Source: Streptomyces sp. NBC_01016
Lineage (GTDB): Bacteria > Actinomycetota > Actinomycetes > Streptomycetales > Streptomycetaceae
Assembly (NCBI RefSeq): GCF_026341035.1
Contig: NZ_JAPEOQ010000002.1
Coordinates: 124,001 to 188,000 of the forward strand
DNA: 64,000 nucleotides
Direction: 5' to 3'
Each line of letters begins with the position of its first letter. Position 1 is the first letter of the stretch. Below are positions 1 through 8,229 of the stretch, piece by piece. The notes beneath the pieces are model-generated. The model was not told where the DNA came from. It did no database searches and saw nothing but the letters and a program-made list of their open reading frames with translations. The translations under genes were made by a program, and so were the position numbers.

Positions 1-1785
1 GAGCTCGACCGGCTGCACGCGCGCGTGACGTCCTGGTTCGACCGCTACCTGAAGGACGAGAACGTCGACACGGGCCCCGCGTTCCGCGTCACCCGCACCG
101 GCGGCGTCGACTCCACGGACGGCGCGGCCACACTGCGCGGCGCGAGCGGCGACATGTACCCGGGCCTGCGCGGCGAGCGGCGCACGGCGGTGCCGCTGAA
201 GTCGGCCACCGAGACCTTCCAGAACCCGCCGGGCGGCGGACCGCCGTCGATCTCCTCGGTGCCGGGCCTCGGCAAGGTGTCGAACCTGTCGTCCTCGCTC
301 GGCGTCGGCTTCTCCCTCGAGTACCCCGGCCAGTTCGCGCGCTTCGACTCGGCGCCGCTGAAGAAGTCGCTGCGCGTCACCGGCTCCCCGACGGTCACCG
401 CGCACGTGAAGTCCTCCACCGGCACCGCCGTGCTGTTCGCGAAGGTGTACGACTCCGGGCCCGACGGGACGCGTCAGGTGCTGCCCTCGCAGCTGGTGAC
501 GCCGGTCAAGGTGACCGGCGCGGACGGCGCGGGCAAGGACGTGAAGATCACGCTCCCGGCCATCGACCACGAGGTGCAGAAGGGCCACAAGCTGCGGCTC
601 GTGCTCTCCGCGACCGACCTCGGCTTCGCGTCGCCGAACGAGCCCGCGACGTACCAGGTCTCCGTGCACGACAGCCTGAGCGTGCCCTCCGCCCCCGACG
701 TGAAGACGGCGCCCACCCCGCTGCCCGCATGGGTGTGGTGGCTGCCGGCCGGGGCGCTCGCCGTCGCGGCGGGGCTGCTCCTCACGGCCCGGCGGCGCAC
801 GTCGGCGCCAGCGCCCGACCCGGCGCTCGCCGAGGTCCCGCTCCAGATCACGGACCTCAGTAAGAAGTACGCGGGCTCCACTGACCGGTACGCGGTGCGC
901 GACCTGTCCTTCCGCGTCGAACAGGGCCAGGTCCTCGGCCTGCTCGGGCCGAACGGTGCGGGCAAGACCACGACCCTGCGCATGCTCATGGGCCTCATCC
1001 GGCCCGACCAGGGCGAGATCCGGGTCTTCGGCCACGCGATCAGGCCGGGCTCCCCGGTGCTCTCCAGGGTCGGCGCGTTCGTCGAGGGCGCCGGCTTCCT
1101 GCCGCACCTCTCCGGCCGGGAGAACCTGGAGCTGTACTGGAAGGCGACCGGCCGCCCGGCCGCGGACGCGCACCTCGACGAGGCCCTGGAGATCGCCGGC
1201 CTCGGCGACGCCCTCGCCCGCTCCGTGCGCACGTACTCGCAGGGCATGCGCCAGCGCCTCGCGATCGCCCAGGCCATGCTCGGCCTCCCGGACCTGCTCA
1301 TCCTCGACGAGCCGACGAACGGGCTCGACCCGCCGCAGATCCGCGAGATGCGCGAGGTGATGATCCGCTACGCGCGCGCAGGACGCACGGTCATCGTCTC
1401 CAGCCACCTCCTCGCCGAGGTCGAGCAGACCTGCACGCACCTCGTGGTGATGGACCGCGGCCGGCTCGTCCAGGCGGGCCCCGTCGCGGACATCGTCGGC
1501 TCCGGCGACACGCTGCTCGTCGGCGTCGCGGGCGAGGTCTCCGACGCGCTCGTGGAGAAGGTCGGCGGCCTCGCGGGCGTGGAATCGGTGGTGCGGGTCG
1601 ACGACGGCCTGCTGGTCCGCCTCACCCCGGAACCCGGCCTCGAACCGGACCCGACCACCGGGTCCGACCCGGCCGCCCGGCTGGTCGCGGAGCTGGTGCG
1701 GCTCGACGTACCGGTGCGCTCCCTCGGCCCGCACCGGCGCCTCGAGGACGCGTTCCTGACCCTGATCGGAGGGGCATCGGCATGA
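1..1785 (+). CDS. S15/CocE-type C-terminal domain fused to ABC transporter ATPase (5' partial)
   Basis: The frame is open to the first base, so the gene begins outside the window. The visible N-terminal part (about 220 residues) looks like the beta-sandwich C-terminal domain of X-Pro dipeptidyl-peptidase/CocE hydrolases. A single membrane segment follows near bases 727-790, then a complete ABC ATPase. The ATPase has Walker A GPNGAGKTT near base 946, signature YSQGMRQR and Walker B LLILDEPTNGLDP. The permease follows with an ATGA overlap, so the pair should form an ABC-2-type exporter at the membrane. The alpha/beta-hydrolase core is presumably upstream. Fusing a hydrolase to an exporter ATPase is unusual; the substrate is unknown. 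The ATPase call is firm and the hydrolase call is by resemblance. Confidence 0.85.
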   Translation, partial: ELDRLHARVTSWFDRYLKDENVDTGPAFRVTRTGGVDSTDGAATLRGASGDMYPGLRGERRTAVPLKSATETFQNPPGGGPPSISSVPGLGKVSNLSSSLGVGFSLEYPGQFARFDSAPLKKSLRVTGSPTVTAHVKSSTGTAVLFAKVYDSGPDGTRQVLPSQLVTPVKVTGADGAGKDVKITLPAIDHEVQKGHKLRLVLSATDLGFASPNEPATYQVSVHDSLSVPSAPDVKTAPTPLPAWVWWLPAGALAVAAGLLLTARRRTSAPAPDPALAEVPLQITDLSKKYAGSTDRYAVRDLSFRVEQGQVLGLLGPNGAGKTTTLRMLMGLIRPDQGEIRVFGHAIRPGSPVLSRVGAFVEGAGFLPHLSGRENLELYWKATGRPAADAHLDEALEIAGLGDALARSVRTYSQGMRQRLAIAQAMLGLPDLLILDEPTNGLDPPQIREMREVMIRYARAGRTVIVSSHLLAEVEQTCTHLVVMDRGRLVQAGPVADIVGSGDTLLVGVAGEVSDALVEKVGGLAGVESVVRVDDGLLVRLTPEPGLEPDPTTGSDPAARLVAELVRLDVPVRSLGPHRRLEDAFLTLIGGASA

Positions 1786-2678
1786 CGACGACCGGAGTCG
1801 AGACCGGGGCGCGCGACGTGCCCGAACTCGCCCACGGCTACCGGCCGGGCCGCACGCTCCCGCTGCGCGTGGAGCTCGTCCGCCAGGTGAAGCGGCGGCG
1901 CACGCTGGTGATGGGCGCGGTCCTGGCCCTGCTCCCGTTCGTGCTTGTCGCCGCGTTCGCGATCGGCGGGGAACCGGGCGGCGGCGGGGGAGGCGACGGC
2001 GGCCAGCGCGTGAACCTGATGGACACGGCCACCGCGTCCGCGGCGAACTTCGCGGCGGTCAGCCTGTTCGTGTCCGCCGGATTCCTGCTGGTCGTCCCGG
2101 TGGCCCTGTTCTTCGGCGACACCGTCGCGTCCGAGGCGAGCTGGTCGAGCCTGCGCTATCTGCTGGCCGCTCCGGTGCCGCGGGCCCGCCTGCTGTGGTC
2201 CAAGCTGGCCGTCGCGTTCGGGCTCAGCCTCGCCGCGATGCTGCTGCTCCCGCTGGTCGCGCTCGGCGTCGGCGCGGTGGCGTACGGCTGGGGACCGCTG
2301 GACATCCCGACCGGCGGCGCGCTACCGGCGGGCACGGCGGTGCAGCGCCTGCTGGCCGTGGTCGCGTTCATCTTCGTGTCCCAACTGGTCACGGCGGGGC
2401 TCGCGTTCTGGCTGTCGACCAAGACGGACAACCCGCTGGGCGCGGTCGGCGGCGCGGTCTTCCTGACCATCGTCGGCAACGTCCTGGACGCGGTCACCGC
2501 GCTCGGCGACTGGCGCGACTTCCTGCCCGCGCACTGGCAGTTCGCCTGGGCGGACGCGATCCAGGCGCAGCCCGAATGGGGCGGGATGATCCAGGGGGCG
2601 TCGGTTTCGGTGGCGTACGCGGTGGTGCTGTTCGCGCTGGCGTTCCGGGGGTTCGCGCGTAAGGACGTGGTGTCGTAG
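1782..2678 (+). CDS. ABC-2 type transporter permease
   Basis: This 298-residue protein starts inside the stop codon of the preceding ATPase (ATGA overlap), so the two are translationally coupled. It has a short cytoplasmic N-terminus and a first membrane segment around residues 42-62. A glycine-rich extracytoplasmic loop and about five further hydrophobic segments follow, as expected for ABC-2 permeases. It should be the membrane half of the exporter powered by the upstream fused ATPase. Nothing in the sequence shows the exported substrate. Confidence 0.85.
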   Translation: MTTTGVETGARDVPELAHGYRPGRTLPLRVELVRQVKRRRTLVMGAVLALLPFVLVAAFAIGGEPGGGGGGDGGQRVNLMDTATASAANFAAVSLFVSAGFLLVVPVALFFGDTVASEASWSSLRYLLAAPVPRARLLWSKLAVAFGLSLAAMLLLPLVALGVGAVAYGWGPLDIPTGGALPAGTAVQRLLAVVAFIFVSQLVTAGLAFWLSTKTDNPLGAVGGAVFLTIVGNVLDAVTALGDWRDFLPAHWQFAWADAIQAQPEWGGMIQGASVSVAYAVVLFALAFRGFARKDVVS

Positions 2679-2700
2679 GGGCGGCGCGGTGCGGTGGGGA

Positions 2701-2743
2701 CTGTGACGTAGAACCACGACCAAGTCGTAGTCCTACGTCACAG
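2701..2743. terminator. Long inverted repeat between convergent genes
   Basis: Perfect 11-base outer arms (CTGTGACGTAG and its complement) continue into eight further paired positions with one mismatch around a short loop. It lies 22 bases after the permease stop and before the convergent acyl-CoA dehydrogenase stop, so a bidirectional terminator is the simplest reading. There is no T-run. A protein-binding palindrome is possible but less likely in this position. Confidence 0.6.
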
Positions 2744-2755
2744 AACCCTCAGTCC

Positions 2756-2795
2756 CGACCCGACCCGACCCGACCCGACCCGACCGGACCGGACC
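2756..2795. repeat. Pentanucleotide microsatellite
   Basis: Six tandem copies of CGACC are followed by two of GGACC in the short space between convergent genes. Simple repeats of this kind vary in copy number by slippage. No function is suggested. Confidence 0.85.
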
Positions 2796-2805
2796 AGGCC
2801 CCCAC

Positions 2806-4020
2806 TCAGCGGATCTGCCGCCCCGAGATCGCTCGTGCGATCACGAGGCGCTGGATCTCGCTCGTGCCCTCGAAGATCGTGTAGATCTTCGCGTCCCGGT
2901 ACATCCGCTCCACCGGGTGTTCGCGGCTGTACCCGGCCCCGCCGAGGACCTGGATGGCCTTCTCGCTGGCCGCGACGGCCAGTTCGCCCGCGCGCAGCTT
3001 GGACATCGAGCCCTGGCCCGCGTCGAAGACCTTGTCGTTGCGGGCCATCCAGGACGCCTGCCAGATGAGGAGGCGGCACGCCTCGATCTCCGTGCGCAGG
3101 TCGGCGAGGGCGAACGCGATCGCCTGGTTCTCGATGATGGGGCGGCCGAACGCCTCGCGCTCGCCCGCGTAGTCGAGCGCGTACTCGTACGCGGCGCGCG
3201 CGATGCCGAGCGCCTGCGCGCCCACCGTCGGCCGGCTGACCTCGAAGGTCGACATCGCGGCCTGGCCACGGGAGCGCGACGTCCCCTCGCGGGCCCGAGC
3301 GAGCCGCGCGTCCAGCCGGTCGCGACCGCCGAGCAGGCAGTGGCCGGGGACGCGGACGTCGTCGAGGAAGACGTCGGCCGTGTGGGAGGCGCGCAGGCCC
3401 AACTTCTTTATCTTCTTGGCGCCTTCGAGGCCCGGCGTGCCCGGCGGCACGATGAACGCCGCCTGTCCGCGCGAGCCGAGCTCCGGGTCGACGGAGGCGA
3501 CGACGACGTGCACGTTCGCGATGCCGCCATTGGTGATCCATGCCTTCTGGCCGGACAGGACCCACTCGTCCTTCGCCTCGTCGTAGCGGGCGCGCGTGCG
3601 CATCGCCGCGACGTCCGAACCCGCCTGCGGCTCCGAGACGCAGAACGCCGCGACCTTGGGGTCGTCCTCGTCGCCGTAGCACTGCGGCACCCACTCGGCG
3701 AGCTGGTCGGGCGTGCCGGAGGAGAAGATCCCGGCGACCGCGAGCGAGGTGCCGAAGAGGGCCATGCCGATGCCGGCGTCGCCCCAGAACAGCTCCTCGT
3801 TGGCGATCTGCAACGAGATGCCGCTCGGGTCGCCGAACATCTCGGCGAGGGACTCGAAGCCGTAGAGGCCGATCTTGGCAGCCTCCTGGATCACCGGCCA
3901 GGGCGTCTCCTCGCGCTCGTCCCATTCGGCGGCCGCGGGGCGGACGACGTCGGCGGCGAAGCCGTGCACCCAGTCCCGCAGGTCGCGCTGTTCCTCGCCC
4001 AGTTCAAGAGAGAAGGCCAT
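2806..4020 (-). CDS. Acyl-CoA dehydrogenase
   Basis: This 404-residue flavoenzyme should catalyse alpha,beta-dehydrogenation of acyl-CoA with FAD, the first step of beta-oxidation. The family signature AFCVSEPQAGSD is present in the middle domain. The C-terminal motif IYTIFEGTSEIQ carries the expected catalytic glutamate. Length and domain order match the family (alpha N-domain, beta middle domain, alpha C-domain). It lies 21 bases downstream of the SCP2-like gene in the same direction, probably as one transcript. The shared upstream region carries a palindromic-type operator also found before the acyl-CoA ligase, implying common control. The exact chain-length preference cannot be read from the sequence. 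Confidence 0.92.
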   Translation of the reverse strand: MAFSLELGEEQRDLRDWVHGFAADVVRPAAAEWDEREETPWPVIQEAAKIGLYGFESLAEMFGDPSGISLQIANEELFWGDAGIGMALFGTSLAVAGIFSSGTPDQLAEWVPQCYGDEDDPKVAAFCVSEPQAGSDVAAMRTRARYDEAKDEWVLSGQKAWITNGGIANVHVVVASVDPELGSRGQAAFIVPPGTPGLEGAKKIKKLGLRASHTADVFLDDVRVPGHCLLGGRDRLDARLARAREGTSRSRGQAAMSTFEVSRPTVGAQALGIARAAYEYALDYAGEREAFGRPIIENQAIAFALADLRTEIEACRLLIWQASWMARNDKVFDAGQGSMSKLRAGELAVAASEKAIQVLGGAGYSREHPVERMYRDAKIYTIFEGTSEIQRLVIARAISGRQIR

Positions 4021-4041
4021 GGTGGACCGAACTCCTTTCCC

Positions 4042-4509
4042 TCACGCCTTGGGGATGTCGAAGTAGCGGGTCAGGCCGGAGGCGAGTGCGACGTCGCCCG
4101 CGATCTTGACCTTGCGCATCATGAACATCGTGACGGGCGAGGAGTTGCCCGAGACCAGCTTGAGGAAGTCGGCGTCGCCCATGATCAGCGTGACGCGCGG
4201 CTCGGCCTCCGAGCGGCCCTCGGAGACCGTGCAGGTGCCACCGGAGATCTTGGTTTCGTAGACCGCTTCCGGGACTTCGTCCTGGCCGGTCACCTTCCAG
4301 CGGATCAGGGCTTCGAGGGACCCGGCGACGTCCGGCTTGAACTGCCGCTCCATGCGCCCGAAGACCTCCTTGAGGACGCGGGTGCGCAGCTCCTCGTCCC
4401 GCGCGATCCGGCCGATCTCCTTCGCGGACAGCCCCTTCACGATCCGCGCGAACTCCTCGGGCGTGACGCTCGCGAAGTCGAGCGCCGCGATCTCCTCGGC
4501 ACCGCTCAT
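4042..4509 (-). CDS. SCP2 sterol-binding domain protein
   Basis: A 155-residue protein resembling the SCP2 (sterol carrier/lipid-binding) fold, with the typical closing beta-strand and helix ending near TRYFDIPKA. SCP2-like proteins bind acyl chains or lipids. Its position as first gene before the acyl-CoA dehydrogenase suggests an accessory role in fatty-acid handling. It is divergent from the TetR gene across 91 bases that hold the shared operator. No catalytic residues are recognised. Confidence 0.8.
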   Translation of the reverse strand: MSGAEEIAALDFASVTPEEFARIVKGLSAKEIGRIARDEELRTRVLKEVFGRMERQFKPDVAGSLEALIRWKVTGQDEVPEAVYETKISGGTCTVSEGRSEAEPRVTLIMGDADFLKLVSGNSSPVTMFMMRKVKIAGDVALASGLTRYFDIPKA

Positions 4510-4539
4510 GGGCCCACTCTCCTTCTTGCTTACGGCGAC

Positions 4540-4571
4540 CTTACCGCTTAGTAAGTTTACTGATTGGTAAG
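4540..4571. promoter_or_regulatory. Candidate TetR operator, copy 1
   Basis: In the SCP2/TetR divergent region the sequence reads CTTAC, six bases, GTAAGTT, one base, ACT, five bases, GTAAG. Exactly the same words at the same spacing recur at 5340-5371 before the acyl-CoA ligase. CTTAC and GTAAG are reverse complements, as expected for a dimeric TetR-family repressor. The likely ligand of the repressor is an acyl-CoA; binding itself is inferred. Confidence 0.7.
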
Positions 4572-4600
4572 GTTACGGCGACGTAGATAGGCTGACAAGA

Positions 4601-5269
4601 GTGACGGGCACATCGGGAGCGGCTCAAGGGCGTACGGCGGCGCGCAGGAAGCGCATGCCGCGCCAGATGCGCGAGCAGCAGATCATTGACGTCGGCGTGC
4701 GGGTCTTCGCCAAGCGTGGCTATCACGCGGCGTCCGTGGACGAGATCGCCGAACTCGCCGGAATCTCCAAGCCGATGGTGTATCTGTACCTGGATTCCAA
4801 GGAGGGGCTGTTCCTGGCTTGTCTGCGGCGGGAGGCCGAGCGGCTCGTCGCCGCGTTCCAGGAGGCCGCGCGGGGTGCGGGGGCCGCGCCCGAACTGCGG
4901 CTGCACGCCGGGCTCTCGGCGTTCTTCGCGTTCGTCGCCGAGCACCGCGACAGCTGGGTCGTGCTGCACCGGCAGGCCTCCGAGTTGAGCGTGGCGATCG
5001 CCGCGGCCGTGGCCGACGCGCGGCGCGCGATCATGGCCGAGGTGGCCGGGCTCATCAGGGACGGCATTTCGGACAGTGGCCGGGGCTCTCAACTGGGCGA
5101 CGAGGACGCCGACTTCGTCGCGCACGCCCTCGTGGGCGCCGCCGACTCGCTCACCGACTGGATGGAGCACCATCCGGGCCAGTCCCCGGAGGGCATCACG
5201 CTGCGTCTGATGAACATGGTGTGGGTGGGGATGCGGGACGTGCTCGACGGTGAGGTCTGGGTGCCGTAG
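4601..5269 (+). CDS. TetR/AcrR family transcriptional regulator
   Basis: A 222-residue repressor with a GTG start. The N-terminal HTH spans about residues 25-70, with motif YHAASVDEIAELAGISKPMVYLYLDSKEGLF typical of TetR recognition helices. The larger C-terminal alpha-helical part is the usual ligand-binding domain. It is divergent from the SCP2/acyl-CoA dehydrogenase pair, and the next gene downstream is an acyl-CoA ligase with the same operator. It is therefore probably a local repressor of a fatty-acid degradation regulon that also controls itself. The ligand is not deducible from the sequence. Confidence 0.88.
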   Translation: MTGTSGAAQGRTAARRKRMPRQMREQQIIDVGVRVFAKRGYHAASVDEIAELAGISKPMVYLYLDSKEGLFLACLRREAERLVAAFQEAARGAGAAPELRLHAGLSAFFAFVAEHRDSWVVLHRQASELSVAIAAAVADARRAIMAEVAGLIRDGISDSGRGSQLGDEDADFVAHALVGAADSLTDWMEHHPGQSPEGITLRLMNMVWVGMRDVLDGEVWVP

Positions 5270-5339
5270 CCGCCTCAGTCGTCTTGGCCGGTGGATCGCC
5301 GGCGGTGGTCGCGGATTCGTGCGCGACCATTGAATTTTT

Positions 5340-5371
5340 CTTACGCGTAGGTAAGTTGACTCACCAGTAAG
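5340..5371. promoter_or_regulatory. Candidate TetR operator, copy 2
   Basis: This is the second copy of the CTTAC/GTAAGTT/ACT/GTAAG pattern with spacing identical to 4540-4571. It ends 34 bases before the acyl-CoA ligase start, in promoter position. The intervening bases differ between the copies, so the conserved words are unlikely to be leftover duplication. Confidence 0.7.
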
Positions 5372-5405
5372 TACGAGTCGGGCAGCCGCGCACACGGGAG
5401 CCGTC

Positions 5406-7337
5406 ATGGGCGTACGTAAGGATCTGAAGCGGGCAGGCGCCCGTCGCGACCTGGCCGATCGCGTCAAGGTCGAACTGGTCAGGGGCGAGAACGGGGCCGT
5501 GCGCGAGGCGCGCGTCGCGGCGCTCGCCGAGCCGCCGAAGGACGGGTCCACGCCCGCCGACATCCCGTATCTGAACGCCGAGGACGAGCCGAACGCCGTC
5601 GTCGTACGGCGCAAGGAAGCGGGGGAGTGGCGGCCGGTCACCGCCGCCGCGTTCGCCCGTGAAGTCACCGCCACCGCCAAGGGGTTGATCGCGGCGGGGC
5701 TCGAACCGGGCGGCCGCGTCGCCCTGATGTCGCGCACCCGCTACGAGTGGCAGGTGCTGGACTTCGCGATCTGGGCCGCCGGCGGGCAGACCGTGCCCGT
5801 CTACGCGACGTCCTCGCCCGGGCAGATCGAGTGGATCGTGCGGGACTCCGGCGCGACGATGCTGATCGTCGAGACGCCGGAGAACGCCGTCGCGGCCGGT
5901 GAGGCCGTCGCCGAAATACCCGAGGCCGACCGCCCCGGCATCCGGCAAATTGATGCAGGTGCCGTGCTCGAACTCGCCGCCCTGGGCGCCGACGTGGCCG
6001 ACGAGGAGGTCGCCAAGCGGCGGGCCGCGCTCACCCCCGACACCATCGCGACCGTCTGCTACACCTCCGGCACCACCGGCCGGCCCAAGGGCTGCGTCCT
6101 CACGCACGGCAACCTGTACGCCGAGGCCGCGAACACCGTCGAGCTGCTCCACCCGATCTTCAAGGCGATCACCGGACAGTCCGCGTCGACCTTGTTGTTC
6201 CTGCCGCTCGCGCACATCCTGGGGCGGACGATCCAGGTGGCGTGCATGCTCGCCCGGATCGAGCTCGGGCACTGCCCGAGCATCAAGCCCGACGAGCTGC
6301 GGCCCGAACTGCGCTCGTTCCGGCCGACGTTCGTGGTCGGCGTGCCGTATCTCTTCGAGAAGATCCACGACACCGGGCGCGCGACGGCGGAGAAGCTCGG
6401 GCGCGGCTCGTCCTTCGACCGCGCCGACCGGATCGCGGTGCGCTACGCCGAGGCGCATCTGGAGCGGTTCCTGAACGGAGGCAAGGGTCCCGGGCCCGGT
6501 CTGACCCTCGCCGCCGGGCTCTACGACCTGCTCGTCTACCGGCGCGTGCGCAAGGAACTCGGCGGCCGGCTCCGGTACGCGATCAGCGGCGGCTCGCCGC
6601 TGGACCGCAATCTGAATCTGTTCTTCTACGCCGCCGGGGTCATGATCTACGAGGGCTACGGCCTCACCGAGACCACGGCCGCCGCCACGATCACCCCGCC
6701 GCTGCGGCCCCGCCCCGGCACCGTGGGCCTGCCCGTGCCCGGCAGCGCCGTCCGGATCGCGGACGACGGCGAGGTGCTCATCAAGGGCGGCATCGTCTTC
6801 GGCGCGTACTGGAACAACCAGGCCGCGACCGATCAAGTCCTGGACGGGGACGGGTGGTTCGCGACCGGCGACCTCGGAGAGCTGGACGACGACGGCTATC
6901 TGAGCATCACCGGGCGCAAGAAGGACATCCTCGTCACCAGCGGCGGCAAGAACGTCTCGCCCGCCGTCCTTGAGGACCGGCTGCGCAGCCGCTCGCCCGT
7001 CGGCCAGTGCATCGTCGTCGGCGACAACCGCTCCTACATCGGCGCCGTGATCACCCTCGAGCCGGAGTCCGTCGCGCACTGGCTGGGTGTCCGCAAGATG
7101 CCCGCCGACACCCCGATGTCCGAGGTGATCGGCGACCCCCGCATCGTCGCGGACGTCCAGAAGGCCGTCGACTACGCCAACGAGGCCGTCTCGCGCGCCG
7201 AGTCGATCCGTAAGTTCACGCTGGTGGAGGGCGAGTTCAGTGAGGAGAACGGGCTCCTCACGCCCTCTCTGAAGATCAAGCGGACCGCCGTCATGGCCGC
7301 GTACGAGCGCGAGATTGGGGAGCTCTACGGCGACTGA
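5406..7337 (+). CDS. Long-chain fatty-acid--CoA ligase (AMP-dependent synthetase)
   Basis: This 643-residue adenylate-forming enzyme should activate fatty acids to acyl-AMP and then acyl-CoA. The AMP-binding P-loop YTSGTTGRPKG begins near residue 219. The YEGYGLTETTAA motif and the DGWFATGDLGELDDDGYLSITGR stretch (A8 hinge region) are present. A C-terminal lysine lies in the ENGLLTPSLKIKR segment. Overall length matches the bacterial FadD15-like group. The preceding operator ties it to the TetR regulator and acyl-CoA dehydrogenase. A perfect hairpin follows 74 bases downstream. Confidence 0.92.
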   Translation: MGVRKDLKRAGARRDLADRVKVELVRGENGAVREARVAALAEPPKDGSTPADIPYLNAEDEPNAVVVRRKEAGEWRPVTAAAFAREVTATAKGLIAAGLEPGGRVALMSRTRYEWQVLDFAIWAAGGQTVPVYATSSPGQIEWIVRDSGATMLIVETPENAVAAGEAVAEIPEADRPGIRQIDAGAVLELAALGADVADEEVAKRRAALTPDTIATVCYTSGTTGRPKGCVLTHGNLYAEAANTVELLHPIFKAITGQSASTLLFLPLAHILGRTIQVACMLARIELGHCPSIKPDELRPELRSFRPTFVVGVPYLFEKIHDTGRATAEKLGRGSSFDRADRIAVRYAEAHLERFLNGGKGPGPGLTLAAGLYDLLVYRRVRKELGGRLRYAISGGSPLDRNLNLFFYAAGVMIYEGYGLTETTAAATITPPLRPRPGTVGLPVPGSAVRIADDGEVLIKGGIVFGAYWNNQAATDQVLDGDGWFATGDLGELDDDGYLSITGRKKDILVTSGGKNVSPAVLEDRLRSRSPVGQCIVVGDNRSYIGAVITLEPESVAHWLGVRKMPADTPMSEVIGDPRIVADVQKAVDYANEAVSRAESIRKFTLVEGEFSEENGLLTPSLKIKRTAVMAAYEREIGELYGD

Positions 7338-7411
7338 GGCCGCGACCACGGTGTAATCGGGTCCTGGCTGTCGGGACGTGACGGTGGGGATGTGACTCTC
7401 GGGACATGACT

Positions 7412-7438
7412 GTGGGGGCTCCGTTGCGGAGCCCCCAC
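7412..7438. terminator. Bidirectional hairpin terminator
   Basis: A perfect 12-base stem (GTGGGGGCTCCG with its complement) closes a three-base loop. It lies between the convergent acyl-CoA ligase and ABC permease genes, and probably ends both transcripts in the T-poor manner common in high-GC actinomycetes. Confidence 0.8.
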
Positions 7439-7452
7439 GGTGAACCGCCAGA

Positions 7453-8229
7453 TCAGCGTTCGGTGTTGACGTTGTACAGCTTGCGCGACCAGACGTAGCC
7501 GACGACGGTGATCGCGGCGCACCAGGCGAGCGAGATCCACCCGTCGTTCCCGATCGCGGAACCGGTGAGCAGCCCGCGCAGCGTCTCGATCATCGGCGTG
7601 AACGGCTGGTTCTCGGCGAACCAGCGCAGGCCCGGCGCCATCGACTCGGCCGGCACGAACGCGGAGCCGAGGAACGGCAGGAACTGGATGAGCAGCGGCT
7701 TGTTGCTCGCCGACTCGACCGTCTTGGACTTGAGGCCGAGCGCCGCCGCGAGCCAGGTGATCGCGAACGTGATCGCGACGAGCAGCCCCGCGGCGGCCAG
7801 CCACTCGACCGGGTTCGCGTTCGGCCGGAAGCCGAGTGCGATGGCCACGGCCACGACCAGCACCAGGCTCACCGTCGTCGTGAGGACGCTGCCGATGACA
7901 TGGCCCGTCATGAACGACGAGCGCGTGATGTTCATGGTGCGGAAGCGGTTGATGATGCCCTCGGTCATGTCCTGGCAGACCGCGATCGAGGTCGACATGG
8001 CCCCGGAGGCAACCCCCATGACCACGATCCCGGGCGTCAGATACTCCAGATACGCGTCCCGGCCCGCGCCCCCCGACATCGAGTCCCCGAAGGCGAACAC
8101 GAAGAGCACCAGCATCAGGATCGGCATCATGGACGCGCCGAGCGAGACCATGGGATAGCGCAGGGCGTGCTTGATGTTGCGCCGCGTCATCGTCATCGAG
8201 TCGTGCACGGCGTACGTGAGGGTGCTCAT
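7453..8229 (-). CDS. ABC-2 permease, DrrB-like
   Basis: A 258-residue membrane protein with about six hydrophobic segments, of the ABC-2/DrrB permease type. The ATG at 8229 overlaps the stop of the ATPase gene by four bases (ATGA), which fixes the start. With the ATPase it should form a drug- or lipid-type exporter of the daunorubicin-resistance family. The conserved EGIINRFRTMNITRSSF region in the first half is typical of these permeases. The substrate is unknown. Confidence 0.9.
   Translation of the reverse strand: MSTLTYAVHDSMTMTRRNIKHALRYPMVSLGASMMPILMLVLFVFAFGDSMSGGAGRDAYLEYLTPGIVVMGVASGAMSTSIAVCQDMTEGIINRFRTMNITRSSFMTGHVIGSVLTTTVSLVLVVAVAIALGFRPNANPVEWLAAAGLLVAITFAITWLAAALGLKSKTVESASNKPLLIQFLPFLGSAFVPAESMAPGLRWFAENQPFTPMIETLRGLLTGSAIGNDGWISLAWCAAITVVGYVWSRKLYNVNTER

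Noticed and set aside
2738..3925. 395-codon frame overlapping the acyl-CoA dehydrogenase
   Set aside because: Same strand but shifted frame; Arg/Gly-rich shadow product, whereas the dehydrogenase frame carries all family motifs.
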